NCBI GenBank assembly: GCA_902702965.1
Contig: CACRXP010000561.1
Location: 193,937-257,936, forward strand
Direction of reading: 5' to 3'
DNA: 64,000 nt
Origin: Spirometra erinaceieuropaei
Lineage: Eukaryota > Platyhelminthes > Cestoda > Diphyllobothriidea > Diphyllobothriidae
Part shown: positions 13,032 through 23,529 of the stretch, piece by piece
Layout of the letters: each line of letters opens with the position of its first letter
Numbering within the stretch: the first letter of the stretch is position 1
Notes under the pieces: generated by a model
The model's database searches: none
The model's input: only the letters and a program-made list of their open reading frames with translations
What the model was told of the DNA's origin: nothing
Program-made: the position numbers and the translations under genes

Positions 13032-13162
13032 TAAGAAGGAGACACGATCGCCGAGGCAAGCGCTTTATCAGCCTGAAGTTTCGGATTCCTACTCGAATCT
13101 ATCATTAGAGACAAAAAGCAGGAACAGGTGATTGTTGCACAAGGGGCTGCGGTATTTATAGG
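13032..13162 (-). repeat. PLE-A 3' terminal repeat (pLTR)
   Basis: Matches the terminal repeats of copies 2 and 3 (47504-47637, 49752-49886, 55370-55497). Its element-internal edge is TCCTATAAATACCGCAGCCC on the minus strand and its outer edge is GTCTCCTTCTTAAA. It contains a hammerhead-like motif. Confidence 0.8.
13071..13112 (-). ncRNA. Minimal hammerhead ribozyme motif, degenerate
   Basis: On the minus strand the core reads CTAATGA, hairpin AGATTC/GAATCC, GAAAC, TTC. Against the consensus CTGATGA...GAAAC...GTC there is G to A in the first box and G to T before the cleavage site. Stem I (GTCT with AGGC) is retained. Both changes should abolish cleavage. Confidence 0.7.
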
Positions 13163-13190
13163 ACGCAGTAGCCATGCTACCGCATGCCTA

Positions 13191-15630
13191 TGAACATTCA
13201 CGGCTCCCCCCTTCATCCGGGATCGTCGCACTTGGTGTGATCATTGCTTGATGGCCGACATACGAGTCGATAATTGCAGCAATTTCATCATGTGCATTGG
13301 ACGTTGGCGTAATGATTGCTCGACCATCTGACGCATCGACCCCGGTGTTGGGAAAAGTGTTCACCTCTCAGCTCCCCGCATGGCTTGTTACTCCGCCTAG
13401 TCGAAGTTTTAGCACGCAGTATGGAGCGGGAAGATCGTTGCACTTTTTGATGGGCTGGGGGCCATTAAACAATGATTCAAGTAGCTCCCGGCTTACGCGG
13501 TTGTCACCTCTTGCGAGAATTTCGGCCTCATCGAATTTGAATGCGTGGCCGGATCTCTTTGAATGAGCCGCAACTTGGGAGCTGGCGTCATTTCTGCGCA
13601 CCGCTGCCGTGTGTTAGGATATTCTCGTTTGGAACTGTCTTCCGGTTTCTCCGACGTAGTTGCTTTGTCCGCAACTGCACCAGATCCGATAAACAAATCC
13701 AGACGTTTCTAGCCGTGGCAGTGGGTCTTTCGGTTTCATGACCAGACGCCTGATGGTTGCCTCCGGTCTGTGTGCCACTCCAACCCCAAGTGGTGCGAGA
13801 AGGCGGCCGACAGCTTCCGAAACGTTCTTGACATACGGAAGTGCCCGCCACGATTTGGTGTCCGTGCGGTTAGGCCTTTCGTCCCTTTTGCGTATGCACC
13901 GGTCGACGAAGTTGCGCGGGTAGCCATTGGCTTTGAAGACCCGTCGGAGGTATTGTAGTTCGACAAGTTTGTCTTCTGGCTCACTGCAGTGCGTTTCGAC
14001 ACGCCGATAGAGCTTCCTTACACAACTGCGTTTGTGGCTGACTGGGTGTTTACTGTTGAAATTCAGTACTTGCATCGTATTTGTCGCTTTCCTGAACACT
14101 TTGGTTTTTAGTTCACCACAATCTTTGCGGCATACGAGGACATCCAGGAAGGCCAGCTGGTTGTTCTCTTCCTCCTCCATTGTAAATTGAATGACCGGGA
14201 AGACGGCGTTGAGATGTTGTTGGAATGTTAACACCTGATCCAATTCGATGACGACGAAGGTATCCTCCACATACCGGGCTCAGGATTTTGGTTTGTGAGG
14301 TTGGAAGACCAGCGACTCTAACCGTTGCAGGACCGCCTCGGCGATGAATTCCGAAATCGACGAACTCATTGGTGTGCCCTTCACCTGTTCGTAAATTGTC
14401 CCGTCGAACGTGAAGTACGTCCAGTGACAGAGATTTAGGAGCTGAAGGACTTGGTCGTGTCCAAGACGGTTTTCCGTTTTATCGAATTTGTTTTGTAGTA
14501 GCAGCTCAATCGTCTCGATCGCCAGGTCCTGGGTAATAGAAGTAAAAAGGGATGTAACATCAAAAGATACCATGACCTCATTTGAATGGATGCTTACCAC
14601 CTTTGAGTTTCTCCAGGAATTGTGCTGACGAAGAGACCGTGGTGTCTGACTCAGCGGTCAGGAACTTAAGACGCCGGAACAGCCACTTAGCCAGTCCGTA
14701 CGTTGGAGTCCCTTTGAGCGACACGATGGTTCGGAGAGGAGCGCTGTCTTTGTGCACCTTAGGGAGGCCATAGAATCGAGCCAAAGCCGTATCTTGGGGT
14801 CTCGCCATGCGTCTGTCGGTCGGTGTTATTGCACCTGAGTTCTCCAGGGCCAACAACGTAGCACTGATTTCGCGTGTCAGCGCTATTAAAGGTTTCGTTG
14901 CACATGGGACATAGAACTGTCGGTCCTCCAGTAAACCTTTGGCTTTTTGAAGGTAGTCTGTCCTGTCCAGTACAACTGTGGCGCGTCCTTTGTCGGCCTT
15001 GAGTTCTCTAAGCGCATTACGTTCGAACTTGAAAATCACTTCCCGCGGCCTGCGGGCTATCAGGAGAGACGACACTTGGTGTCGGATGAGACTCTTAGTC
15101 TCCTCCGTTGTCTCCTTCTGACAAAGGATTGATTCCACTGCTGCAATCATGTTAACAGTTTTGGCGTCAGCCGTGTTAAATGAAGCTTCGTGCCGTAAAA
15201 GCTGCAGCTGATCCTTCGTCAGCTCCTTTGATGACAGGTTGTGCACCCGTTTGTCGTTTCTGGGCGACGTTGGATTGGGCAGCTTTCGAAATTTTTTCTC
15301 CAATGCTGCGTCGCGTATTATGCTTTTTTCGCGGGCTTGTTCAGCTATCCTCCGCAGGAGCAGATTTGTACCGATCTCACCCATGAACTCACAGCATCTG
15401 GTTTTTTCTTGGTCAATCCTTTGACGGTACTTACGAAGTCTCGCGCGGCGATGTTGGAGGAGCACTCGGACCATCCTTCTGCCGTGCTGAAACACTGCTC
15501 GTCTCGCCAAATCCGTGTTAACCGGTGGCGTATATGAAACACATTTCGGTAACACATTATTTTCGAGAGACATGTGCAGAAACCGGATCTGCGAATATGT
15601 AGAGGCCTCCGAAGGGCGAATGTTTCCCAT
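13191..15630 (-). pseudogene. PLE-A reverse transcriptase/GIY-YIG polyprotein, inactivated
   Basis: The start at 15630 is an ATG that opens a 350-codon frame. In order it shows the PLE N-terminal conserved block (FRKLPNPTSPRND), RT block TVVLDRTDYLQKAKG, the GLPKVHK block, motif A (VSFDVTSLFTS), an altered motif B (GTPMSSSISEF, where copy 2 has GTPMGSLISGF), an altered motif C (YVED for the usual YxDD), and the GIY-YIG domain (FVYRIWCSCGQSNYVGETGR). Lesions against copy 2: an extra G near 14590 shifts frame; TGA replaces Trp just before motif C (about 14278); TAA replaces Glu after the GIY-YIG start (about 13615); TGA near 13368. Nine codons before the TVVLDR block are missing, with ADK at both edges, suggesting a deletion between short repeats. 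It cannot make active protein. Confidence 0.85.
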
Positions 15631-15727
15631 CGCCGGGCCGATCGGAGCGCATCGCGCCCAAATACATTGCCAATAGAAGCGAAGAGACGAGTCCCAGGAA
15701 GTAGACTTGAAGAAGGAGACTTTGCTT

Positions 15728-16135
15728 GATGTAAGCTACGAGAAGGACGCATCTTGCACCTCAGAATCTAAGGAAAATTTTGTTCTAGTACACGTAACAC
15801 ATAAAGTAATTTTACAGTCAACGGACTTATTTTTGAAATAGTAGGGCGTCGACTTACTAAAGTCTGATGACCACAAAAGTAAATTCGATACACACAGGCA
15901 CTCAGACTTAGAATGGGTACCTGTGGTTTAAATGGCTGGAAATGTCCATTCCAGTCTTCGTTGACCTTGATGACAATCTTTCTCTTCTCACTCTGCTAAC
16001 GCCTCTGCGGTAGCCTGCGGTCAAGCGTATCCAGCAACCCTACCGGCAAACGCATTCCCAACATAGTTGGCAGCATATGACTTGAGTGTTGATAACATGG
16101 TTAAATTAGTGGGCATTCAGTGTCAAAAATCGAAG
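15728..16135. other. No recognised feature
   Basis: Sequence between PLE-A copy 1 and the SINE insertion; no motif, repeat family or convincing frame seen. Confidence 0.4.
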
Positions 16136-16536
16136 ACATTCAATAGAATGTTAGGGGGCGCTCACCGATCGTTCATACGGAACTCACTCGTTCCGTTCTG
16201 CCCTATGGACTCTCTCTCGAGCCCAACCAGCAGCCGCACAGCGGCGCATGATATAAAGGCAGAATGGTATTGCCGACAAAGACAAGGGAGACTGGAATGG
16301 CCATTTCTGACTTATTAGCCGTCGTCAGCCAGCCATACCCAAGCCCGAAGTGTGGAACACCCGAGCCTCGAACTCGCGACCTGTTGGTTTAGAAGTCAAC
16401 GCCTCTACTCACTGGGCCACGAGCCCGTTGCCTTGTCGGTTTTCGATCGGGACGACGCCTAATAAGCCAAAAATGGTCATTCCAGTCTCCCTTGTCTTTG
16501 TCGGCAATACCATTCTGCCTACATTCAATAGAATGT
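16136..16536 (-). mobile_element. tRNA-derived SINE with 16-bp TSD and inverted 5' extension
   Basis: The 16-mer ACATTCAATAGAATGT flanks the insertion perfectly (16136-16151 and 16521-16536). The insertion is a minus-strand SINE at 16152-16427 whose tRNA-like head is at about 16350-16427, containing a B box GCGAGTTCGAGGCT and an anticodon-position TCT-like loop (ACTTCTAAAC). The rest of the insertion, about 16451-16520, is a plus-strand copy of the SINE's own 3' body (AAAAATGGTCATTCCAGTCT through GCAATACCATTCTGCCT). So a full SINE is joined head-to-head at its 5' side to a fragment of a second copy, all inside one TSD. Confidence 0.85.
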
Positions 16537-16896
16537 ATTTGGTGGCTAGGTCAGCATAGAAGTTATAGGATTTATCGCCATCTTTGTTATACAACACGCT
16601 GGTATGTAATTGTAAGGCAATACAGAGTCCATATGCTACCTTAAATGTTGTCCAAGTGCATGCACCACGCCTTATGTGCTTACTTGTATGCCGAGAAATC
16701 CACTGAGGAGAATTTCCTACCTACTACCTACTACTGGTTTAACGATGGTACGTTTTATACAATGTATTATATGAACCAGAGGGTTGAATCATAAAGGATA
16801 CAATTTTTCAAACAGTACAATGTGCTCGCTACTCGAGTTTTATTTCTGATTGTTCATTTTGCTGGTGAGCAGTATGTTTCAGTGCTACTCTGCTTT

Positions 16897-17805
16897 CCAG
16901 GGAGTAACCGATTACACGAAATATCAGCCGAATTTCTAGGATGGCTTATAGATTGAAAACGATTACTTAAGTGGGGTTTTAACGGTGACTGCCCTGCAAC
17001 ATAGTCCAGTATTTTTTTAAACCTGTAGGAATGTTGGCTTTTAAATAAACGTATATTCATCCTCTAAAACCAGGGCTTTTAAAACTATCCTACTTAAGAA
17101 GCATGCACTGTGACATTTATGTTAAGTGGCCGATGAAAGTCAGGTACATTTTGCAAAAAAATGTACAAAAACCTGTTCTCCTTTTTCCATTTGGTAAAAT
17201 ATCACGCCATCTTTGCTCTTCTGTTCTAGAATAGTCTGCGTTTGTAATTTTTTATAACTGCACAACGTCCATTTGCGCAGCACCGTACCTTTTAGTTCGT
17301 GAACGTTTCTCGTAAAATATGCGACACTTTGCGCATCCATTACAAAATATTGTAGATTCTACAAGGTACTTTTTCAACTGCATAGATGAAAATATGATAT
17401 TCTTGCGCTGTATTTTCTAAACGCTAATGCAGCGTCTTGTAGGGGCTTACACTTTCGAGAATCGAACACTTCTTCAAACCACATATATTCTTTTCTCGGC
17501 ATGAAAAATTGGCGATGTGCTGCCAAGGGAGTAAACGAAAGCATATTTTTACATAGTTTCCACAACACATGCTTGAATTTATAGCACCGATAAACAATCA
17601 ATCCTAAAATATATACTATGTAGGTAGTCATTTGTTCCGAGAGCATTTTTTAAACGCGGTCGCAAAACAGCGCGTTCAAAAGTTAAAATTCCGGGTGTCC
17701 AAAATATGACTGGATTATGGCGTGCGATAATAAATATCACAAAGCCGTCTCAGGAATCTCTTCTAGCTGAAAACGCATTCCCGAATTCCAACCAGCGCTT
17801 CAGAT
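16897..17805. mobile_element. Foldback element copy, diverged
   Basis: The left end CCAGGGAGTAACCGATTACACGAAATATCAGCCGAATTTC matches the CAGTGAGTGACCGA subfamily seen at 34201. The right end near 17765-17805 carries the inverted AAAACGCATTCCCGAATTCC. The interior shows typical family landmarks (ATTACTTAAGTGGGG, GAACACTTC, CATATTTTTACATAGTTTCC). The 90-codon minus frame inside is not a real gene. Confidence 0.6.
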
Positions 17806-18206
17806 TTGTTTTATAGACAAAAACATTATGACCACTTTCTGGCTAAATGCTATGCCGCAGTGAAGATTTACAAAAAAACCTGGCCGGAAGGCGACGAATG
17901 TGTAAGCGTATCGAAAAATAGCGCCGCTGGCTGAAGTAAGAATGACGAAGTCGGACGGGCAAAAATCATGCAACATTCACATGCTAACGAGCATCTGATA
18001 GTGCCATCATAATGTGGATTAACGCTTTGCGTTCCAAGCGCATAACACCCTTTGGCCAACGTCCACTCATTATGCCCGATCATTTTCAGATCGCGTGTCT
18101 CTCTACAATCTGATTTTATGACCGCTTAAAGGGGACGCATCTGCTGAAAGTGACTCACCAAGGAAAACTCTATCCACTAAATACTTACTTGTTGTCAAAA
18201 ATCTTC

Positions 18207-18708
18207 ATTTTCCGAAAAAAAAGTTGCTTATAAGTTACGCGTTCTTTTAACATCCTCGTTCTCGCAGTTCCAGACTGCGTACTTTGCGCCACCTCTTCTA
18301 AACGCAATGAATTGGAGCCTGTTGCTCAGTAAACGCAGTTCTAAATGTTTGAGCGGAGTAAACGACATTTCGAAGAAAACCTCAAAACACAGCACTCGTG
18401 GGAGACTCGACACCGCTACCCCAGAGATTCGGCCCAGAAGCGGGCTAAATTGCGGACGTATTAGCTTAGTTATTTTCCGAAAAAAGTCCTCACAAGTTCC
18501 GCGTTCTTCTAATATTCTTAATATTACAGTTCCAGACTGCGTGTTTTGCGCCACTTAATCCAATTGGAGCCTGTTGTTCAGTAAATGCACCTCTAAATGT
18601 TTGTACGGGTTGAACAACATTTCCAAGAAAACCTCAAACGCAGAAATCGTGGGGGACTTGGCAGACAGTCCGTTCAGCAAAGGACTGAATTGCGGAGGTA
18701 TTAGCTTA
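18207..18708. repeat. Two-unit tandem repeat, ~265-bp period
   Basis: Units start at about 18207 and 18472 with ATTTTCCGAAAAAA. Both contain CAGTTCCAGACTGCGT, TTTGCGCCACTT, TTGGAGCCTGTTG, CTAAATGTTTG, AAGAAAACCTCAAA, CGTGGGNGACT and AATTGCGGANGTATTAGCTTA in the same order. The units are more GC-rich than their surroundings. I do not recognise the family; frames on both strands are open for up to 108 codons, but no known domain is visible. Confidence 0.75.
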
Positions 18709-20500
18709 CAGTGAAGCGGACCTGCCCAACATCTACCGCACATCTTCCTCCCTCTGCTCTGTGGGCAGGTCGATGTCCAGACGACTTAGGTGACTCGGCA
18801 AATTTAAACGGCCCGTCTGCGCGTTCCACACAGGCGATTTGGCCCTCGCTGTTCTTGTATAAAGACAAGCGAATCATAAACTTGTTTTTGCAAATAAACG
18901 AGTTACAAAACAGTTAAAACACACGGATGTTTGCAACACCTCTTTATACAATCCTCAAGGATGATATCCGTTAAGAATTAGTTTATCATGCAGTCGAGTA
19001 TTTAGTTACCTGTCATAAGCTAAAACTTGCAATCGTTTTCTGGTAATTGTGTACAAATCGCCCATCTTAAAATTATTTGATTTAAAATTGACTGACAGTG
19101 TAGATGATTAGATCCTGAAGGCAGGTATTTTACCGCAATAACATCCACCAAAATGTCACATGAAGTTCTGTCAGTAGGTGATTAAGCGGGAGAATGCTTT
19201 GTCTGCAAAAATTTTCTGTCGATGGTGAGGTTTATTAAGTTCCTTGGTTATCTTGTAATGTCGATGTTTAGGTTTATTAAGTTCCTTGATTATCTTGAAA
19301 TAAGGGTGGATGATTTGCGGCTTTCAGTGTCTACGAACGGTTATTCGACGATTGTGTTTTGCACAGTACATGATCTATCTCATAAAACCTGGAAACAGAA
19401 TCTGATATGAGAATTCAGGATATCTGAAACGTTGCGCGTTTTGCTTGCCCAATCAGCCTCCTTTAGAAAATGTCCTCATCTTGTGTATAAATTGTGTTCA
19501 CGTAATTTTTTAAGAGAACTGCTCATAAATTCGGTCAAAAATGGACTTGGTGGTATACTCGGGCAATACCTATTTTGGACTTCGTTTGCCCATCTGAGGG
19601 GGTTTTTCATTGGAAGGACATTAATTTTCTCCAAAGAGTTCTAATAAACAGGGGTTTCTGGATTTAAAAATTATTTTTTTGTCCGATGGTAACCGTGGTA
19701 ATCAACTTCCCTAAACAAAGGTTATTTTAAGAGAACTAGATGGTTTGTTAATTTATAGAATTCAGTTTAGCAGATCTGTGCGATCCTTGTCCGTAAAGTG
19801 CGGTAATAACGCACGCAGGCAATCCTTCATTTCAATGGGCTAAAATTGTTTTGCCGTTTGAAAATTACTACGTGTTGTCGCAGGATCGATCACCACCGAA
19901 CTGTCATTTCCAGCTTTGAGCATATTAAATATTACTTTTTATGCAGTCAGGCACATACCCGGTTCAGATATGGAACGGCAAAATTTAACATCTTCAGCAA
20001 ACTATCAGTGCACATATATCCACACTGTCGTGCATTCATAATCGTTGAACGGGGACTAACGTTGAGCAAAAGTAATTCAAATGGTCGCAATAAGAAGAAA
20101 AGGCATGTTCTTAGGTTTGCAGTCAAAAAATATTAGTATAATTTAGCAACTTTTTTCGGCTTCACTGTGTAACAAATGATGGTACTTAGGCATCCGCCAG
20201 CGGAATGAATTATCAAAGAACTCCTTACAGAGGTGATTTATTTTAAAAAGTTCTAATTGATCTAAGGCGTATTTTATGCCGTACAAACATAATATAATGT
20301 GAGGTTTGTAAAGTTTATCAGTGTGTTTCATTCATATCGCAAATTTTGCAAGAAACAGCAGCAAATGCAAAGACACATTGTTTTATGAACGCGCATGTCA
20401 TGGTGTTAAAAAGCCCGCAGTTATAAACTTGTTTTAAACGTACTGTATTCTTCTTTCAAGTACAACATTTAAGCTAGACGTAACTTTCTACCAGATTAAC
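18709..20500. other. No recognised gene
   Basis: Short random frames only. A two-unit ~42-bp direct repeat, GGTTTATTAAGTTCCTTGRTTATCTTGWAAT, lies at about 19227-19305. Otherwise blank to my reading; part of 19850-20500 may be the diverged left half of the foldback copy that ends near 20800. Confidence 0.4.
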
Positions 20501-20519
20501 AAAGCAGTGAATTTTTCAT

Positions 20520-20800
20520 GCATATTTTCTACGAAATGGGCTTTCAACTTATAAGGGCGTTGAAAATCAGTGGAAAAATTAATATTAATTAAGTAGTCAT
20601 ATTTACAGGGTGCGCTTTATGCAGGCAGTTAGAAAGGTATTCCACTAAAAGACGGTATCCCAAGACAACTAAAATATCTTGGTATAATGCGCATAGCAAT
20701 TAGCATTAAAACTCCACTTAAGGAATCTTTCCGAGGCAAAAACGCATTTCCGAATTTCGGATAGCACTTCATAAGTTAGCGCATCCACCGGAAGTCTACG
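20520..20800. mobile_element. Foldback element, right-arm fragment
   Basis: Contains the right-arm series TTTTCTACGAAATGGG, GGGCGTTGAAAATCAGTGG, TTAAGTAGTCAT, CACTTAAGGAATCTTTCCGA, AAAAACGCATTTCCGAATTTCGG and CTTCATAAGTTAGCGC, in the order found in complete copies. The left half is not recognisable. Confidence 0.6.
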
Positions 20801-21524
20801 CATAAGTCAAACTGAGCGCGCTGGACACAAACTTGAAAATAGAGACGTAACGCAGAGATTTGATAAGCGATAATCTTAAGTTGATTCAACTAGCCTGATA
20901 ACAGTTTCCCCAACATAAAGATTAAATTTTTTTGTCCTTTCTCTCTGATTGCTCACGGATGATAGGAGCCAGCGCAGGCCTCAATGTCACTGAGACTGTT
21001 TTAATTAGTATATTTTTAGGACTACTGAAACTGATCTCATCATCGACATTTCACGCAAGCGTCTGGTTATTTTAGGGATTTTGGTAAGGGTTGTTTGGGT
21101 AACCCCAATAGATCCAGCATGTATAGGAAATTACTATATTTATTTTAGAAGGTCCTCATTTGTTCATTAATCCATAGCTACGGTAAGTCTCCCTTTGTGC
21201 TTTATCTAACATTTTAATATTAGTACATGCGCCGAGTATTTTCAGTATGACATCTTTAGTAATTAAATATTTGTCATGATGTGCTTGCTTCCCCTCGCCC
21301 TAATCACTTTGCATTAGCTTGATTTCCTACTTGCCACAATGTACTAGCATTGACTTTCGTTGTCAATTTCATGCGAAGTGACTTACATATGTCTTTGGTA
21401 AGAGTATTTAAACGTATTTTGCCATGTCAGTACTCACCATAATATGCGAGTTTAAATGTTTACTTTGTTTGCTTAAGAATACTTCTGAATCGTCCCACTT
21501 ATGAACAAAAATAAGACAGTAAAT

Positions 21525-22240
21525 ACTAACTGACCGCCGAAAAGTAAACGTTGTTCCTCAAAGTCCCTTTCCAAGGAGACGCTGCGAGTGAACCCCTAAG
21601 AAGACGCTCTTACCAAGCTGTCTCGAGAATCTTCCCAGCAACAAGCGTTCGCACGTCATTCACTACTATCCCTATTTGACACTGAGAAGGCAAGGATAAA
21701 CTGCCACCTCAGACCGCCTCAATGTGCATCTACTCATTCACTTGCTCCTGTGGAGCAGGTTATATTGGTCGTACGAGTCGGCGCCTTTCCAAATGAATAC
21801 GAGACCATCTTCCCGCCTGGCTGGCAAAAGGTAAAACTAGGAGAAAAGACTGCGCCATCGTTGTGCACGAAGTGGATTCAGGGCGTTGTGAGGACCCCGC
21901 TGAAGCATTTTCAGTGATTTATAAGGTCCCATTTAGCGACCCTAAGCTACTGAGCCAGCGACTGTTAGCCACAGCAGAAGCGGCCGCTATCAGGTTGCGA
22001 AAACCGACCCTAAACGCTCAAAAGAACCATGTTTAGGCTCCGAGCTTACTGTGGTCAAAGGTTGACTAACCACATACAACTTTCGGCGCCCTTCCCCTCT
22101 TGTTTAGCCTGTGTCTTAAAACTAACTTTTATCAATTATTTTCATTCCCTTTACCCCGTTCTCATTTAGCTGTACTGGCCTGAAGAGAATTTGTCGAAAG
22201 CAACTTTCGTTCGCCACTTTGTCTTTCGAATAATCATTCA
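21525..22240 (+). pseudogene. PLE-C 3' fragment: GIY-YIG endonuclease end plus 3' tail
   Basis: Translation gives a PLE C-terminal region: LFLKVPFQGDAASE, then a KDKLPPQTASMCIYSF segment, then the GIY-YIG core CSCGAGYIGRTSRRLSK with a stop just after, RDHLPAWLAKGKTRRKDCA, and a C-terminal RLLATAEAAAIRLRKPT ending in a stop near 22033. Stops within the frame show it is dead. A 200-bp 3' tail (AAAACTAACTTTTATC ... GAAAGCAACTTTCGTTCGCC) is shared with the copies at 42095-42215 and 44405-44540, marking the element's 3' end. It is 5'-truncated and lacks the reverse transcriptase. Confidence 0.75.
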
Positions 22241-23529
22241 AACTTACTTGAGATGTGGGGTTACACAACTGACCGTAGCCGGGCTCTTTTCAGTACGTCG
22301 GCGGACAAAGTTGACGATTGCCGCGTGTTCCTTAAAACAAACGTATACCAAGTACAGTCAGTGACCGCGCTTTAAGTATGCATTACCAGATCACCACTGC
22401 AGACCCTTTTACATCTGCGCAAATAGGATCACAATATGTGCAGACGTTTTTTTTCCAGTCATACAGGGATGAGCATGCCCAGGTAATAGGTAAGCATGCG
22501 TTTCAACGTCTGTGGCGTTAGATGCTGGCTATTTTGCTCTTTCGAGCCGTTTAATTGATTTGCAATCTCTTCGACGTGTGAAATAGAAACTGATCATTTG
22601 ATCAGGGGCAATAACGACTTGGGGTCTCGAAATTAGCGTAATTACCACCTAATCTTGCCAAAATTTGCACAGTGTCGAGCGTACAGGTTAGTTATCCCGA
22701 CCTTATTAATTCGATAACTACAGCCCGCTTCTGACTGTACTGATATGAACGTAAGATTCATCAGCATGCTATGCTGTTTTAACAAGACATTAGCTAGCAA
22801 CACTATCGACGTGGTTACATTGGGTTATTTATTGTGTTGGGTAAATCTGACAGTTAGTTTACTTACTTGATAAACTAACCGGCTCCTCTCATTCTTGCTG
22901 CTTATAGAGGCCAAAATTCCCATTTTCAGGTAAAATAACAAGAAACAATTTGTTTGCTGCTCTCAGCTTTTGAACTCCAACATCGTCAGGAAAAGTGGCA
23001 ACAACAAAACGAGCGACAATTATAGGGCATGACGGCCAATCATCGATCGATGACGCAAGACTGGAAGTAGCTCTGCAGAACTCTATGCACCTGCAGTAGA
23101 TAGATAAATACATGGACTGAAATCTCATTCGCTTGTTTTGCGATCTTTGATTGTGTTTTGTTGCGCCTACCGTGCTTTAGTGTGTAAAGCTGCACTTAGG
23201 TATCTAAAATATCTGTCTCTCTCTTGTAATTTCATAACATTGTGTTTGTCTTGTTTCAAAGGAATAGCGTTATTTTTTGACTTGTTAGTTCGCTTCTGAT
23301 TTGCCAAGGCAAAGATCTAACCTTTTTTGTCCAATGCACTTAGCCGAATCCTTATTAGGTTATTAATTTTGATAATTTAGTCTCTCACAGACTTCTCGTT
23401 AATCAAATTAGACTGATATCCAAAAACCACTCCGGTATTCATTTTCGTCTTCTGTAAACTTTTCCTATTCTTATCGCCTTCAGTACTGCCCCAATTTAAA
23501 ATAATGCAACACTGTGCAGTGTCTTTCGG
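22241..23529. other. No recognised feature
   Basis: No recognised repeat or coding motif. Frames are short and lack protein character. Confidence 0.4.

Larger units (their letters stand above)
13032..15718 (-). mobile_element. Penelope-like element PLE-A, copy 1
   Basis: A near-complete PLE on the minus strand. It has a 5' leader (about 15718-15631), a broken RT/GIY-YIG frame, and a 3' terminal repeat at 13032-13162. The 9-mer ACTTTGCTT is found at 13023-13031 and 15719-15727, a likely target-site duplication. The upstream terminal repeat is missing except for its last bases, GTCTCCTTCTTCAAG, at the 5' end; this shows that in a full element the leader follows directly after a terminal repeat of the same orientation. 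Retroelements of this class copy themselves by reverse transcription at a nick made by their GIY-YIG endonuclease. Confidence 0.85.
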
